Assembly: GCF_001270495.1 (NCBI RefSeq)
Contig: NZ_LGUR01000267.1
Coordinates: 1-29,096, forward strand
Length of the DNA: 29,096 bases
Reading direction: 5' to 3'
From: Streptomyces viridochromogenes
GTDB lineage: Bacteria > Actinomycetota > Actinomycetes > Streptomycetales > Streptomycetaceae
Position 1 is the first letter of the stretch. Each line of letters opens with the position of its first letter. This document shows, one piece after another, positions 1-8,414 of the stretch. The position numbers and the translations under genes are program-made. The notes beneath the pieces were generated by a model that was given only the letters and a program-made list of their open reading frames with translations, made no database searches and was not told the origin of the DNA.

Positions 1-3000
1 GGCGCCGTCCTGGTTGACGGCCGAACCGCGCACCACACCCCAGATCCGCCGCCCGTTGCGCACCGCGTCCGACAGCCGCTCCAGCACCAGCACACCGGCG
101 CCCTCGGCCCACCCCGTGCCGTCGGCCGCCCCCGCGAATGCCTTGCAGCGGCCGTCGGGAGCGAGGCCGCGCTGCCGGGAGAAACCCACGAAGGCGTCCG
201 GCGTGGTCATCACCGTCACCCCGCCGGCGAGGGCGAGGGAGGACTCGCCCGAGCGCAGGGACTGCGCGGCCCAGTGCAGGGCGACCAGGGAGGAGGAGCA
301 GGCCGTGTCGAGTGTGACCGCCGGGCCCTCCAGGCCGAGGAAGTACGAGACCCGGCCCGACAGCACGCTCTCGGCGCCGCCCGTCAGGAGATAGGCCTCG
401 ACACCTTCCGCTGCGGCGGAGTGCGCCGCGCCCGGCGCGTAGTCCTGGTGCATGGCGCCGGTGAAGACGCCGACGGGCTGCTCGCGCAGGGTGGCGGGAT
501 CGATGGCGGCCCGTTCCAGGGCCTCCCAGGTGATCTCCAGCATCAGCCGCTGCTGCGGGTCCATCGCGAGTGCCTCACGCGGCGAGATGCCGAAGAAGGC
601 CGCGTCGAACTGGTCGGCGTCGCGCAGGAACCCGCCCTCGCGGGTGTGGCTGGTGCCGGGGCGGTCCGTATCCGGGTGGAAGAGGGCGTCGAGGTTCCAG
701 CCCCGGTCCCTGGGGAACTCCGTGACGGCGTCGGACTCGTTGGCGAGCAGACGCCACAGCTCCTCGGGTGAGGACACGTCACCGGGGTAGCGGCACGCCA
801 TGCCCACGATCGCGATCGGCTCGGCCGGCGGTGCGGCGCGCAGGGCCGGCTGCTCGGGCTCCTCACCGGTGCCGTACAGCTCTCGGTGGAGTCGGCGTCC
901 GAGGGCGCGTGGGGTCGGGTGGTCGAACGCCGAGGTGGGCGGCAGCCGTAGACCGGTCGCCTCGGACAGCAGGTTGCGCAGCTGTACGGCGTTGGCGGAG
1001 GTGAAGCCGAGTTCCCGGAAGGCACGGTCGGACGCGATCGTGTCCGTCGGCACGGCGAGCAGCTCCGCCGCCTTCTCCCGGACCAGGTCCACCAGGCGCC
1101 GTTCCCGGTCCCGCTCGGGCAGGCGGTCCCAGTCACCGCGGGCCGCCGCGAGGGTCTGGGTGCCGTGCGTCGTCGGCGTCGGGGTGGGGCGGTCCACGGA
1201 GGTGTCGTCGAGGGCGGAGGCGAGTTCGGTGTCGTAGTCGGACGCGCTTCGCACCACGCTGAGCTGTGGGTGGTCCACGGTGAGCGCGGCGTCGAAGGCG
1301 GCGAGTTCGCGACGGCGGTCCGGAGCGGGGAGGACATCGTCCGCGTCCCAGCCCAGGGAAAGAGCTGGGACGCCCAGGGCCCGCAGATGGTGGGCGAAGG
1401 CGTCGAGGAACGCGGCGTACACGGCGGTGTGCGGGTCCTCCCGGCCGGTGACGGCCGCGGTGGAGGAGCACAGCACGAAGCAGGACGGGGCTGATGCGCG
1501 CGTCAGCTCGTGGAGGTTGCGCAGTCCGGTGATCAGAGGCGCGAGCATGTCCGGGCGGGCTTCGGGACCGGCTCCGTACACCACCGCTCGGATCGGGCCG
1601 GGGGCCTTCGCCAGGGCCTTCCGCAGCCCGGCGCGGTCCGCCAGGTCGCATTCGGTGAGCACCACGTTCGCGCCGGCCGCCACGAGCCGGTCACGGCACT
1701 CGGCGGCCAGACCGCCGTCGCCGGGGGAGGCGATCAGCAGCAGTCGGCCGACCCCGTAGGTGTCGACGAGGTGCTGGGCGAGGGCCGAGCCGCGCGGTGC
1801 CCCCGCCCCGGTGACGACGACCGTACCGTCGCGGTCACCCTCCCCGTCACGGTCACCGTCACCGGCGCGGTCGCCGTCGGCGAACGCGGTGGCAGCGTCC
1901 CGCGCGGTGTCCATGGCGACGCGGACCAGACGGGGCAGCAGGACGCGGCCGGATCGTACGGCGAAGTGCGACTCCCCGGTGGCCAGGGCGGCCAGCAGGG
2001 CCTCGGCGCAGGGCCCCTCGTCGAGATCCGCGGCGACCAGGCGCCCGGCGTGCGTGTTCCCCAGGGACCTCAGCAGTCCCCACAACGGGGCTCGTTCCGG
2101 CACGTCCGCCCGGTCCTCGGGGCCGGTGACCACGGCGTTGCGGGTCGTCACCAGCAGGCGGGAGCCCGTCAGGCGGCCGTCGGCCAGGCAGTTCTCCGCC
2201 CAGGCGGCGCAGCGGTCCACGCCCGCCCGGACCAGCTCGGCGTCGGTGTCCCCGGCCGGTGCGGCGAGGACGGTCACCTGGGGCACGGGTTCGCCCGCCG
2301 CCAGCCCGGCGGTCAGGGCACCCGGGTCGGGGTAGGCGCGGACCTCGATTCCGGCGGCTTCCAGGTCGGCGGCCAGGGCGGCGGTCTCCTCGCCGACCAC
2401 CGCCCACACGGCGGTGCCGGACGGAGCGGGGGCCGGCGGCTGGGGCACCCAGTCCACGCGGCGCAGGGATTCCTGGTCGGTGTCCCCGACGGCCCGCAGC
2501 CGGGCGGGCACGTCGAGCAGTTGCAGCCGGGTGACCTTGCCCGAGGCGGTCCTCGGGACATCACGTATCTCGTACAGCTCGGCGGGCACCTTGAAGGACG
2601 ACATCCGCTCCCGGCACACCGCGAGCGCCTCCGCCGGGTCGAACCCCTCCGGGCCGGGCACCACGAAGGCGACCGGTACCTCGCCGAGCACCTCGTGCGG
2701 GCGGCCGGCGACGGCGGCGTCGGCCACGCCGGGCACCGTCTTCAGGACGTCCTCCACCTCGACGGGGTGGATGTTCTCGCCCGCGCGGATGATGAGTTCC
2801 TTGATCCGCCCGGTGACCGTGAAGTACCCGGCGTCGTCGCGGCGGGCGAGGTCGCCGGTGCGGTACCAGCCGTCCTTCATCGCCTCGGCCGTGGCCTCCG
2901 GCTGGTTGTAGTAGCCGGCCATGACGCTCGGCCCGCGCACCCAGACCTCGCCCTCCACGCCGTCGGGCACGTCCATGCCGGTCTCGGGGTCGACCAGGCG

Positions 3001-4035
3001 GACGCCGAGGCCGACCACGGGCAGGCCGCAGGAGCCCTCGACCCGAGTCCCGGTGGGCCAGTTGACGGTGATCGAGCCGCAGGTCTCGGTGCTGCCGTAG
3101 GCGTCGATGAGGGGCGCGCCGAACACCTCCTCGACGGAGTTGCGCAGCGCGGCCGTGGTGATGGCGCCGCCGACCAGGCCGATGCGCAGGCCCGGCGGCG
3201 TGAAGTCGCGCGCGCGGGCCTCGCGGACGAGGTGGTGGTACATCGTGGGGACGCCGGCGACGACCGTGAAGTCCTCGTTCTCCCAGATGTCGAGGACGTC
3301 CTGCGGGGAGAGACCGTCGACGATCCGGGCGCCGGCGCCGACGGCCGTCACCGACAGGACGCAGGCGATGTGGGAGAGGCTGTGGAACAGCGGCAGCGGC
3401 CACAGCACCCGGTCCTCGGGCGACAGTTCGAGCACCGGTGCGTAGCAGGCCGCCACCGACCAGAGGCAGTTGCGGGTGGTGGACAGCACGCCCTTCGGGC
3501 GGCCCGTGGTGCCGGACGTGTAGAGCATCCAGGCGATCTCGTCCAGGCCGAGGTTGTCGTACGCGGGTGCGGTGGGCTCCGAGGTCGCCAGCGACTCGTA
3601 GGCCAGGAAACCCGTCGGCACCGGGTCGTCGCCGACCACGAGGACGGTCAGCGGGGGCAGCGACGGCTGCAAGCGGCGTACCTGGTCGAGGTGGTAGGCA
3701 TCGGTGACGAGGACCCGGGCGCCGCTGTCCTGGAGCAGGTACGCGAGTTCCGCGTCGGTGGAGCGGGGGTTGAGGGGGACGCCGATCGCGCCGGAGCGGG
3801 CGATGGCGAAGTAGCTCTCCACCATCTCCACCCGGTTGCCGAGCAGCATGGCCGCGCGGTCACCGGGGTGCACCCGCAGGTCCGAGAGATGTCCGGCGAG
3901 CCGCCGGGAACGGGTTTCGAGAGCCTCGTAGCTCAGGGAACGACGGTCGTCGCGGAACGCTACGTTCCGGCCATGTCGTTCGCTCTGCGTCCGAAGGAGC
4001 TCGTGCAGTGGGCGCACCAAATCCGCACGCAACAT
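1..4035 (-). CDS. Ansamycin type I PKS, AHBA loading module plus first KS (C-terminus cut by window edge)
   Basis: The reading frame stays open from an ATG at 4035 (GGGGGTGAACGGGG upstream) to base 1, giving 1345 residues. An acyl-CoA ligase/adenylation domain covers about residues 1-510, with YTSGTTGRPKG at 172-182, a YGSTE motif, GWYRTGDL and a C-terminal PRTASGK lysine. A ketoreductase-like region (about 560-905) has TGAGAPRG at 742-749 and Tyr873, but lacks the usual Lys and the YAAAN Asn. The ACP (about 970-1045) carries GFTSANAV with Ser1013 as the likely phosphopantetheine site. A KS starts near residue 1072 (EPIAIVGMACRYPG) with DTACSSS and active-site Cys1246. The ligase should activate AHBA as an adenylate and load it on the ACP for the first extension. 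This order resembles CoA-ligase-type starter modules of ansamycin and rapamycin-class synthases. The substrate is inferred from the adjacent AHBA genes. The KS is incomplete because the window ends. Confidence 0.93.
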   Translation of the reverse strand, partial: MLRADLVRPLHELLRTQSERHGRNVAFRDDRRSLSYEALETRSRRLAGHLSDLRVHPGDRAAMLLGNRVEMVESYFAIARSGAIGVPLNPRSTDAELAYLLQDSGARVLVTDAYHLDQVRRLQPSLPPLTVLVVGDDPVPTGFLAYESLATSEPTAPAYDNLGLDEIAWMLYTSGTTGRPKGVLSTTRNCLWSVAACYAPVLELSPEDRVLWPLPLFHSLSHIACVLSVTAVGAGARIVDGLSPQDVLDIWENEDFTVVAGVPTMYHHLVREARARDFTPPGLRIGLVGGAITTAALRNSVEEVFGAPLIDAYGSTETCGSITVNWPTGTRVEGSCGLPVVGLGVRLVDPETGMDVPDGVEGEVWVRGPSVMAGYYNQPEATAEAMKDGWYRTGDLARRDDAGYFTVTGRIKELIIRAGENIHPVEVEDVLKTVPGVADAAVAGRPHEVLGEVPVAFVVPGPEGFDPAEALAVCRERMSSFKVPAELYEIRDVPRTASGKVTRLQLLDVPARLRAVGDTDQESLRRVDWVPQPPAPAPSGTAVWAVVGEETAALAADLEAAGIEVRAYPDPGALTAGLAAGEPVPQVTVLAAPAGDTDAELVRAGVDRCAAWAENCLADGRLTGSRLLVTTRNAVVTGPEDRADVPERAPLWGLLRSLGNTHAGRLVAADLDEGPCAEALLAALATGESHFAVRSGRVLLPRLVRVAMDTARDAATAFADGDRAGDGDRDGEGDRDGTVVVTGAGAPRGSALAQHLVDTYGVGRLLLIASPGDGGLAAECRDRLVAAGANVVLTECDLADRAGLRKALAKAPGPIRAVVYGAGPEARPDMLAPLITGLRNLHELTRASAPSCFVLCSSTAAVTGREDPHTAVYAAFLDAFAHHLRALGVPALSLGWDADDVLPAPDRRRELAAFDAALTVDHPQLSVVRSASDYDTELASALDDTSVDRPTPTPTTHGTQTLAAARGDWDRLPERDRERRLVDLVREKAAELLAVPTDTIASDRAFRELGFTSANAVQLRNLLSEATGLRLPPTSAFDHPTPRALGRRLHRELYGTGEEPEQPALRAAPPAEPIAIVGMACRYPGDVSSPEELWRLLANESDAVTEFPRDRGWNLDALFHPDTDRPGTSHTREGGFLRDADQFDAAFFGISPREALAMDPQQRLMLEITWEALERAAIDPATLREQPVGVFTGAMHQDYAPGAAHSAAAEGVEAYLLTGGAESVLSGRVSYFLGLEGPAVTLDTACSSSLVALHWAAQSLRSGESSLALAGGVTVMTTPDAFVGFSRQRGLAPDGRCKAFAGAADGTGWAEGAGVLVLERLSDAVRNGRRIWGVVRGSAVNQDGA

Positions 4036-4103
4036 CCCCGTTCACCCCCGTGTTCGATGGCATTGCTGCGACCAACGATGCTGGTAGGCGCTCTGACGGC
4101 GAA

Positions 4104-4120
4104 ACCCCTATTGACCCCTA
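4104..4120 (-). promoter_or_regulatory. Tandem TAGGGG box upstream of the PKS
   Basis: Read on the minus strand, two TAGGGGT copies lie exactly 10 bp apart, 69-85 bp upstream of the PKS ATG. The same phased pair, in the same orientation, precedes the AHBA synthase operon. It is probably an activator site. The binding protein is unknown; the LAL regulator at 15225-18068 is the obvious candidate. Confidence 0.5.
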
Positions 4121-4235
4121 GGTGAAGGTTTCTTGATCACTAAGGGGGTGGGGTCCGGTGGTCCGGCCGGGCACGTGACAAGCTGACGACGACGGACTTC
4201 AGCCAATTTCGTCACTGTGTGTGTCGAGGCTCGGC

Positions 4236-4266
4236 TTGAGTCTCCCCCTGGGGGAGACATGAAGGT
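4236..4266 (+). promoter_or_regulatory. MerR-type operator/promoter of the MerR gene
   Basis: A perfect inverted repeat with 9-bp arms and one central base, GTCTCCCCCTGGGGGAGAC, lies at 4240-4258. It overlaps a -35-like TTGAGT (4236-4241). A 19-bp spacer, the unusual length typical of MerR-controlled promoters, puts a weak -10 (GAAGGT) at 4261-4266 and transcription start at about 4273, the ATG itself. This suggests autoregulation and a leaderless transcript. The -10 match is poor. Confidence 0.6.
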
Positions 4267-4272
4267 GGAGGC

Positions 4273-5208
4273 ATGGACGGCACCACGCTCTACCCGATCG
4301 GGGAACTCGCCCGGCGGACCGGGCTCACGGTCAAGGCGATCCGGTTCTACTCGGACCGGGGAATCGTGGTGCCGGCCGACCGCAGCCCGGCGGGCTACCG
4401 GCTGTACGGGGTCGACGCGATCGCGCGTCTGGAGCTCGTACGGACCCTGCGCGATCTCGGGGTCGACCTGTCGACGGTACGCAAGGTCGTCCAGCGTGAG
4501 CTCTCGCTCGCCGAGGTCGCCCGTGCGCACGCGGAAGCCCTGGCGGTGCAGATCCGCACCCTGCGTCTGAGGCGCGCGGTGCTGACAGCGGTGGCCGAAC
4601 GCAACCCCACCCCGGAGGAGATGGACCTCATGCACCAACTGGCTCAGCTGTCGGAGCGGGAACGCCGGCGTCTGATCGACGACTTCCTGGACGCCACGTT
4701 CGGGGGCGTGGGTGACATCGACTCCGATCTCTCGGCGATCAGCCGCACGATGACCCCCGAGCTGCCCGACAACCCCAGCACGGAGCAGGTCCGGGCGTGG
4801 GTGGAGCTGGCCGAGCTGTCCCAGGACCCCGAATTCCGTGCCGTCGTAAGGCGGTTGGCCGAGGACCAGGCGGCCGAGCGCGAGGCCGGCACCACCGGGC
4901 CGCGCCCCGACCTCGGCTCACTCGTCCGCGCCGAGGCCGCCCCGGCTCTGGAGGCCGGGATCGACCCGGCCTCGCCCAAGGCGGACGCGGTCGTCACCGC
5001 CCTCACCGCGCACTACGCCCGCCTCCTCGGCCAACCCGACGACGCGCAGCTCCGCCACCGGCTGCTGGCCCGCCTGGAGGCCGCCAACGACCCGCGTCGC
5101 GAGCGCTACTTCACCCTGCTCGCCGTGATCAACGACTGGTCGGCACCGGAGAGCCTCACGGCGGTGCTCGACTGGTCCATCCAGGCGGTGCGCACACGCG
5201 TCGGCTAG
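4273..5208 (+). CDS. MerR-family transcriptional regulator
   Basis: The 311-residue protein opens with a MerR winged-helix domain (about residues 7-75: YPIGELARRTGLTVKAIRFY, then GYRLYG) and a dimerisation helix (about 80-125). The remaining ~185 residues have no metal-binding Cys pair and no recognisable ligand domain, so it may sense an organic ligand or act on its own. The ATG is fixed by the start of the HTH; no upstream in-frame start exists. A palindromic MerR-type operator ends 14 bp before the ATG, so the gene probably regulates itself. It is divergent from the PKS with 237 bp between, and convergent with the aminodehydroquinate synthase. Whether it controls the ansamycin genes is unproven, because the PKS side of the intergenic region carries a different motif. 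Confidence 0.88.
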   Translation: MDGTTLYPIGELARRTGLTVKAIRFYSDRGIVVPADRSPAGYRLYGVDAIARLELVRTLRDLGVDLSTVRKVVQRELSLAEVARAHAEALAVQIRTLRLRRAVLTAVAERNPTPEEMDLMHQLAQLSERERRRLIDDFLDATFGGVGDIDSDLSAISRTMTPELPDNPSTEQVRAWVELAELSQDPEFRAVVRRLAEDQAAEREAGTTGPRPDLGSLVRAEAAPALEAGIDPASPKADAVVTALTAHYARLLGQPDDAQLRHRLLARLEAANDPRRERYFTLLAVINDWSAPESLTAVLDWSIQAVRTRVG

Positions 5209-5224
5209 CCCTCTGACAGGGGTC

Positions 5225-5600
5225 TGCCCCCGGCGGACTTGGAAGCCGTCGGGTGGCAGGGGCCTGTGCGGGGGGCCTGGGGTTGCCCGGGGCGAGGTTT
5301 GTTCCCGGCGGTCCCGGAATCGTCGGGTGGCGCGGCAGATCGAACGCCGGCTCCGTGTCGGACCGGGCGCCCGTGCGGGGCGGTTGCCGGGGTTGCCGGG
5401 CGGCCTGGTTTGCCTGCGGCGGCCTTGGGGTTGCCGGGAGGCAAGGGTATGCCCGCGGCGGTCCTGGAGTTGCCCGGAGACAAGGACTGCCCCTGCGGTC
5501 CTGGAGTTGTCGGGCGACAAGGGATGCCCCCGGCCATCCCGGAGTTGTCGGGTGGTGACATGGCTTCGCCCCCGGCGGTCCGGGAACCGGCGGGGGCGTG
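5225..5600. repeat. Degenerate ~38-bp tandem repeat array between convergent genes
   Basis: No credible gene lies between the MerR stop (5208) and the rifG stop (5612). The stretch holds imperfect ~38-bp units with a core like TGCCCGCGGCGGTCCTGGAG followed by TTGTCGGGCGACAA. Clear units start (TGCC anchor) near 5411, 5450, 5488, 5525 and 5566. Further copies near 5225 and 5300 sit at multiples of about 37.5 bp. Several units contain a short stem: TTGCC/GGCAA around 5430 and TTGTCG/CGACAA around 5507. Bidirectional termination is plausible. Confidence 0.7.
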
Positions 5601-5611
5601 GGTGCGGAGCC

Positions 5612-6637
5612 TCAGGTGCTTCTTGGCATGGTGGACAGGGCCTCCTTCACCTCCGTCTCGGCGACGCCGGTCACCAGTTCCGCGCCGTGGGGGCCGTCCA
5701 GTACGAAGGTGAGGCCGTCGGTGGCCTTCTTGTCCAGCCTCATCAGGGCGATCAGGTCGGGCACGGCCAGACCCGAAGGCAGCGCGGTCGGGAGGCCGTA
5801 GTGCCGGACGACGTCCAGATGCTCGGAGACCCGGGCCTCGGGGATGCGCCCGAGCAAACCGGCCAGGCGCCCGGCGAACACCGTGCCGATGGCCACGCCC
5901 TCGCCGTGCCGCAGAGCGAAGTCCGTCGCCCGCTCCAGCGCGTGCCCCAGCGTGTGCCCGTAGTTGAGCAGATGCCGCAGCCCGGAGTCCCGTTCGTCCG
6001 CCGCGACGACCTCCGCCTTGCGCCGTACGCTCGCGGCGATCTGCTCGGGCAGGTCGAGGCCGCGCAGGTCGCCCGCCCCGATGAAGTGGCAGCGGGCGAT
6101 CTCCCCGAAGCCGTTGGTCAGCTCCCGGGGCAGCAGTGTGGCCAGGTAGTCGGTGTCGCACAACACGGCTTTCGGCTGCCAGTAGGCACCCACGAGGTTC
6201 TTCCCCTCGGGCAGGTTCACCGCCGTCTTGCCGCCCACGCTGGCGTCGACCTGCGCCAGCAGCGTGGTCGGCAGATGGACCACCGCCACGCCCCGGTGAT
6301 ACAGCGCGGCGGCCAGACCCACCGTGTCCGTGGTGGTCCCGCCGCCGCAGGCCACCACCACATCGGCCCGGGTGAGTCCGAACTCGGCGAACCGGCGGCA
6401 GTAGTCCTCCACGGCCGACAACGACTTGCCGTGCTCACCGTCCCGCGCCGGCAGGAAGAGCGACGGCACCCCCGGGTCGGGTGTCCACTCACGAGGGCGG
6501 GCCGAGACGACCGCCGCCCGCCGGGCGCCGAGCCGCGCGACCACCTCCGGCAGCGCGTGCCGGACGCCGGGACCGATCTGGACGTCGTACGTCCGGTCGC
6601 CCAGTGCCACCCCGACGACATGCCGGGCCGGACTCAT
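5612..6637 (-). CDS. rifG: Aminodehydroquinate synthase (DHQ synthase family)
   Basis: This 341-residue protein should cyclise aminoDAHP to aminodehydroquinate in AHBA formation, an NAD- and metal-dependent multistep reaction. It shows the DHQ synthase signatures GGGTTTD (nucleotide site), LPTTLLAQVDASVGGKTAVN and the metal-binding NYGHTLGHALE. In the helix that gives the metal-ligand Glu, the sequence is GFGEIARCHF, with Arg where primary DHQ synthases usually have Lys. The start is the ATG at 6637, which overlaps the phosphatase stop in an ATGA, indicating translational coupling. It is the last gene of the rifK-L-M-G operon and ends at the repeat array. Assignment to the aminoshikimate rather than shikimate pathway rests mainly on its neighbours. 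Confidence 0.93.
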   Translation of the reverse strand: MSPARHVVGVALGDRTYDVQIGPGVRHALPEVVARLGARRAAVVSARPREWTPDPGVPSLFLPARDGEHGKSLSAVEDYCRRFAEFGLTRADVVVACGGGTTTDTVGLAAALYHRGVAVVHLPTTLLAQVDASVGGKTAVNLPEGKNLVGAYWQPKAVLCDTDYLATLLPRELTNGFGEIARCHFIGAGDLRGLDLPEQIAASVRRKAEVVAADERDSGLRHLLNYGHTLGHALERATDFALRHGEGVAIGTVFAGRLAGLLGRIPEARVSEHLDVVRHYGLPTALPSGLAVPDLIALMRLDKKATDGLTFVLDGPHGAELVTGVAETEVKEALSTMPRST

Positions 6638-7323
6638 CCCGCCGCCTCCAGCAGCCAGTCGAGCAGTGCGGCCGGGCTGTCCAGGGCCGCGTCGGGCCGG
6701 GCGTCGAGCAGCGGCTCGGGATCGCCCTCGCCCCACAGCGCGGCGACGGCCCGTACCCGGGCGGAGCGCGCGCTGGCGAGGTCGGTCACCGCGTCGCCGA
6801 TCATCACCGCCTCGTCCGGCCCCACGCCCAGCAGGTCCAGGGCGCGCAGGACGATGTCCGGAGCCGGCTTGGGGTGGTCCACCTCGTCCGAACCGATCAC
6901 ATGGTCGAACAGCGGGAGCACCCCGAGACCCTCCAGCAGGGAACGGGCGCGCGGACCACTCTTGCCGGTGGCGACGGCACACCCGATGCCCCGCTCGCGC
7001 AGCGCCTCCAGCACCTCCGTCACCCCGTCGAAGAGACGGACGCGATGGGCGAGCCGGTAGCTCTCCCGGACGAACGGGCCCTCCATCTCCAGCGGCAGGC
7101 CCATGATCTCCATGATGTCGGGGAAGTAGCGGCCGAGGTGCAGGCTGTACTCCTCGAACGGCGGCTCCCCCTCGCCCACGACCTCCCGATAGGCGAGGGC
7201 GAACGCCTCACGCATCACGCCGAAGCTGTCCACGAGCACCCCGTCGAGATCGAACACGACGGCCCGGAGCTTGATGTCCGGCACGGCGTGACCGCCGTCC
7301 TTGACCATCAGTTCCCTGTCCAC
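6634..7323 (-). CDS. rifM: HAD-family phosphatase of AHBA biosynthesis
   Basis: A haloacid-dehalogenase-type phosphatase of 229 residues (from GTG 7323). It has the nucleophile motif VVFDLDGVLVDS, a ATGKS motif II segment, a Lys in DHPKPAPDI and the acidic GDAVTD motif IV. In the rifamycin model RifM acts in releasing or forming kanosamine from the UDP-aminosugar. The GTG at 7323 follows a strong GAGGAG ribosome site inside the rifL coding end. The alternative ATG at 7308 overlaps the rifL stop as TGATG and is nearly as likely, giving a protein five residues shorter. The gene also couples to rifG through ATGA at its own stop. Confidence 0.88.
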   Translation of the reverse strand: MDRELMVKDGGHAVPDIKLRAVVFDLDGVLVDSFGVMREAFALAYREVVGEGEPPFEEYSLHLGRYFPDIMEIMGLPLEMEGPFVRESYRLAHRVRLFDGVTEVLEALRERGIGCAVATGKSGPRARSLLEGLGVLPLFDHVIGSDEVDHPKPAPDIVLRALDLLGVGPDEAVMIGDAVTDLASARSARVRAVAALWGEGDPEPLLDARPDAALDSPAALLDWLLEAAG

Positions 7324-8414
7324 GCGGGCTCCTCCTCGGAGTTCCGCGCGCCGGCCGACGCCTTCTGCGCGGAGTCATAGATGAGTTCGATGGCGCCGAT
7401 GGTCGTGCGCGCGGCGGCGACCGCCCTGCCCCGCTGCGCGGGATCGCCGACCAGGGCGGCGAGATCGGCCACCTGACGGTCGTACTCCGTCCCCGGCGGT
7501 TCCTCGTCCAGCGGCACCCGGCCGACGTCGCCGTCGCGATGCACCGTCAGCGAGGCCGCGCCCTCACGGTTGGGGCTGAAGCCGAACGTGCACCGCAGCG
7601 CCGCGGTGCCGGCGGTGCCGTGTATCTCCACCACCGTGGTGTCGTACCTGGCGTGCGAGGCCCAGCTCGCCCGCACCGCCACCGAGACGCCGGAGTCGGT
7701 GACCAGCATCGCGCGTGCGGTGTCCTCGACGTCCCGTGCGCCGGGGTCCGCCGGGCGCGCGTGCTCCTCGCGCCACACCGCCTGGGAGTCGCCGTGCCGG
7801 ACGAAGTCGTGGCCCAGCACGGCGGCCACCTGGTCGATGCGCACGGGCCCGAGCAGGGGCAGGGCGGTGTCGAGCAGATGCCAGCCGAGGTCCACCAGGG
7901 CCCCGCCGCCGGCCGCGTGCCGCCTGGTGAACCAGTCCGTGCCCGGAACGCCCCGGGAACGGACCCAGGCCAGTTCGACGTGGCGGATCCGGCCCAGCGA
8001 CGGCAGCAGCTCCTCCAGGGCCCGGACGTCGGCGCGATAACGGGCGGCGCTCCCGGCCACGAGCACCGCGCCGCCGGCCGCCTCCGCCGCGGCCAGATCG
8101 TCCGCCTCGGCCGTGCTGAGGCAGACCGGCTTCTCCAGGAAGACCGGGATGCCGCGGCGCAGCAGTCCGCACGCGACCGGGGCGTGGGCGTGGTTGGGCA
8201 CGGCGACCACGGCCAGGTCGGCCAGGTCCGGGGTGAGTTCGTCGGGCGACGACAGCGACCGTGCGTTCCCGGCCCGCGTCGCGCACGACGCGCGCGCGAC
8301 CGGATCCGGGTCCACCACGGCGGTGACCGTGATGCCGGGATGGCCGACGAGGCGGGGCAGCCAGATGGTCCGGGCCGCCCAGCCCAGTCCGACCACGGCG
8401 ACGCGCAGGGTCAT
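7308..8414 (-). CDS. rifL: Gfo/Idh/MocA-family oxidoreductase of AHBA biosynthesis
   Basis: The 368-residue protein begins with a Rossmann dinucleotide motif (RVAVVGLGWAARTIWLP) and has the EKPVCLS motif typical of the Gfo/Idh/MocA family, followed by the C-terminal substrate domain (GGGALVDLGWHLLDT). Its rifamycin counterpart is proposed to oxidise UDP-glucose at C3, so that RifK can transaminate the ketone to UDP-kanosamine. The ATG at 8414 overlaps the AHBA synthase stop as ATGA, consistent with RifK and RifL being made together. A C-terminal Glu-rich tail (NSEEEPAW) covers the ribosome site of the next gene. Confidence 0.92.
   Translation of the reverse strand: MTLRVAVVGLGWAARTIWLPRLVGHPGITVTAVVDPDPVARASCATRAGNARSLSSPDELTPDLADLAVVAVPNHAHAPVACGLLRRGIPVFLEKPVCLSTAEADDLAAAEAAGGAVLVAGSAARYRADVRALEELLPSLGRIRHVELAWVRSRGVPGTDWFTRRHAAGGGALVDLGWHLLDTALPLLGPVRIDQVAAVLGHDFVRHGDSQAVWREEHARPADPGARDVEDTARAMLVTDSGVSVAVRASWASHARYDTTVVEIHGTAGTAALRCTFGFSPNREGAASLTVHRDGDVGRVPLDEEPPGTEYDRQVADLAALVGDPAQRGRAVAAARTTIGAIELIYDSAQKASAGARNSEEEPAWTGN

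Noticed and set aside
1510..4125. 871-residue plus-strand open frame
   Set aside because: It is antisense to the PKS. The translation is Gly/His/Val-rich low complexity with no domain, whereas the opposite strand shows ligase, ACP and KS motifs.
5225..5600. CRISPR array
   Set aside because: The units are imperfect and contiguous with no unique spacers, and no cas genes are nearby.
5205..6161. Minus-strand frame extending through the repeat array with Pro/Gly/Asn peptide repeats
   Set aside because: It reads out of frame through rifG and owes its repeats to the ~38-bp DNA units. There is no start or ribosome site before the repeats.
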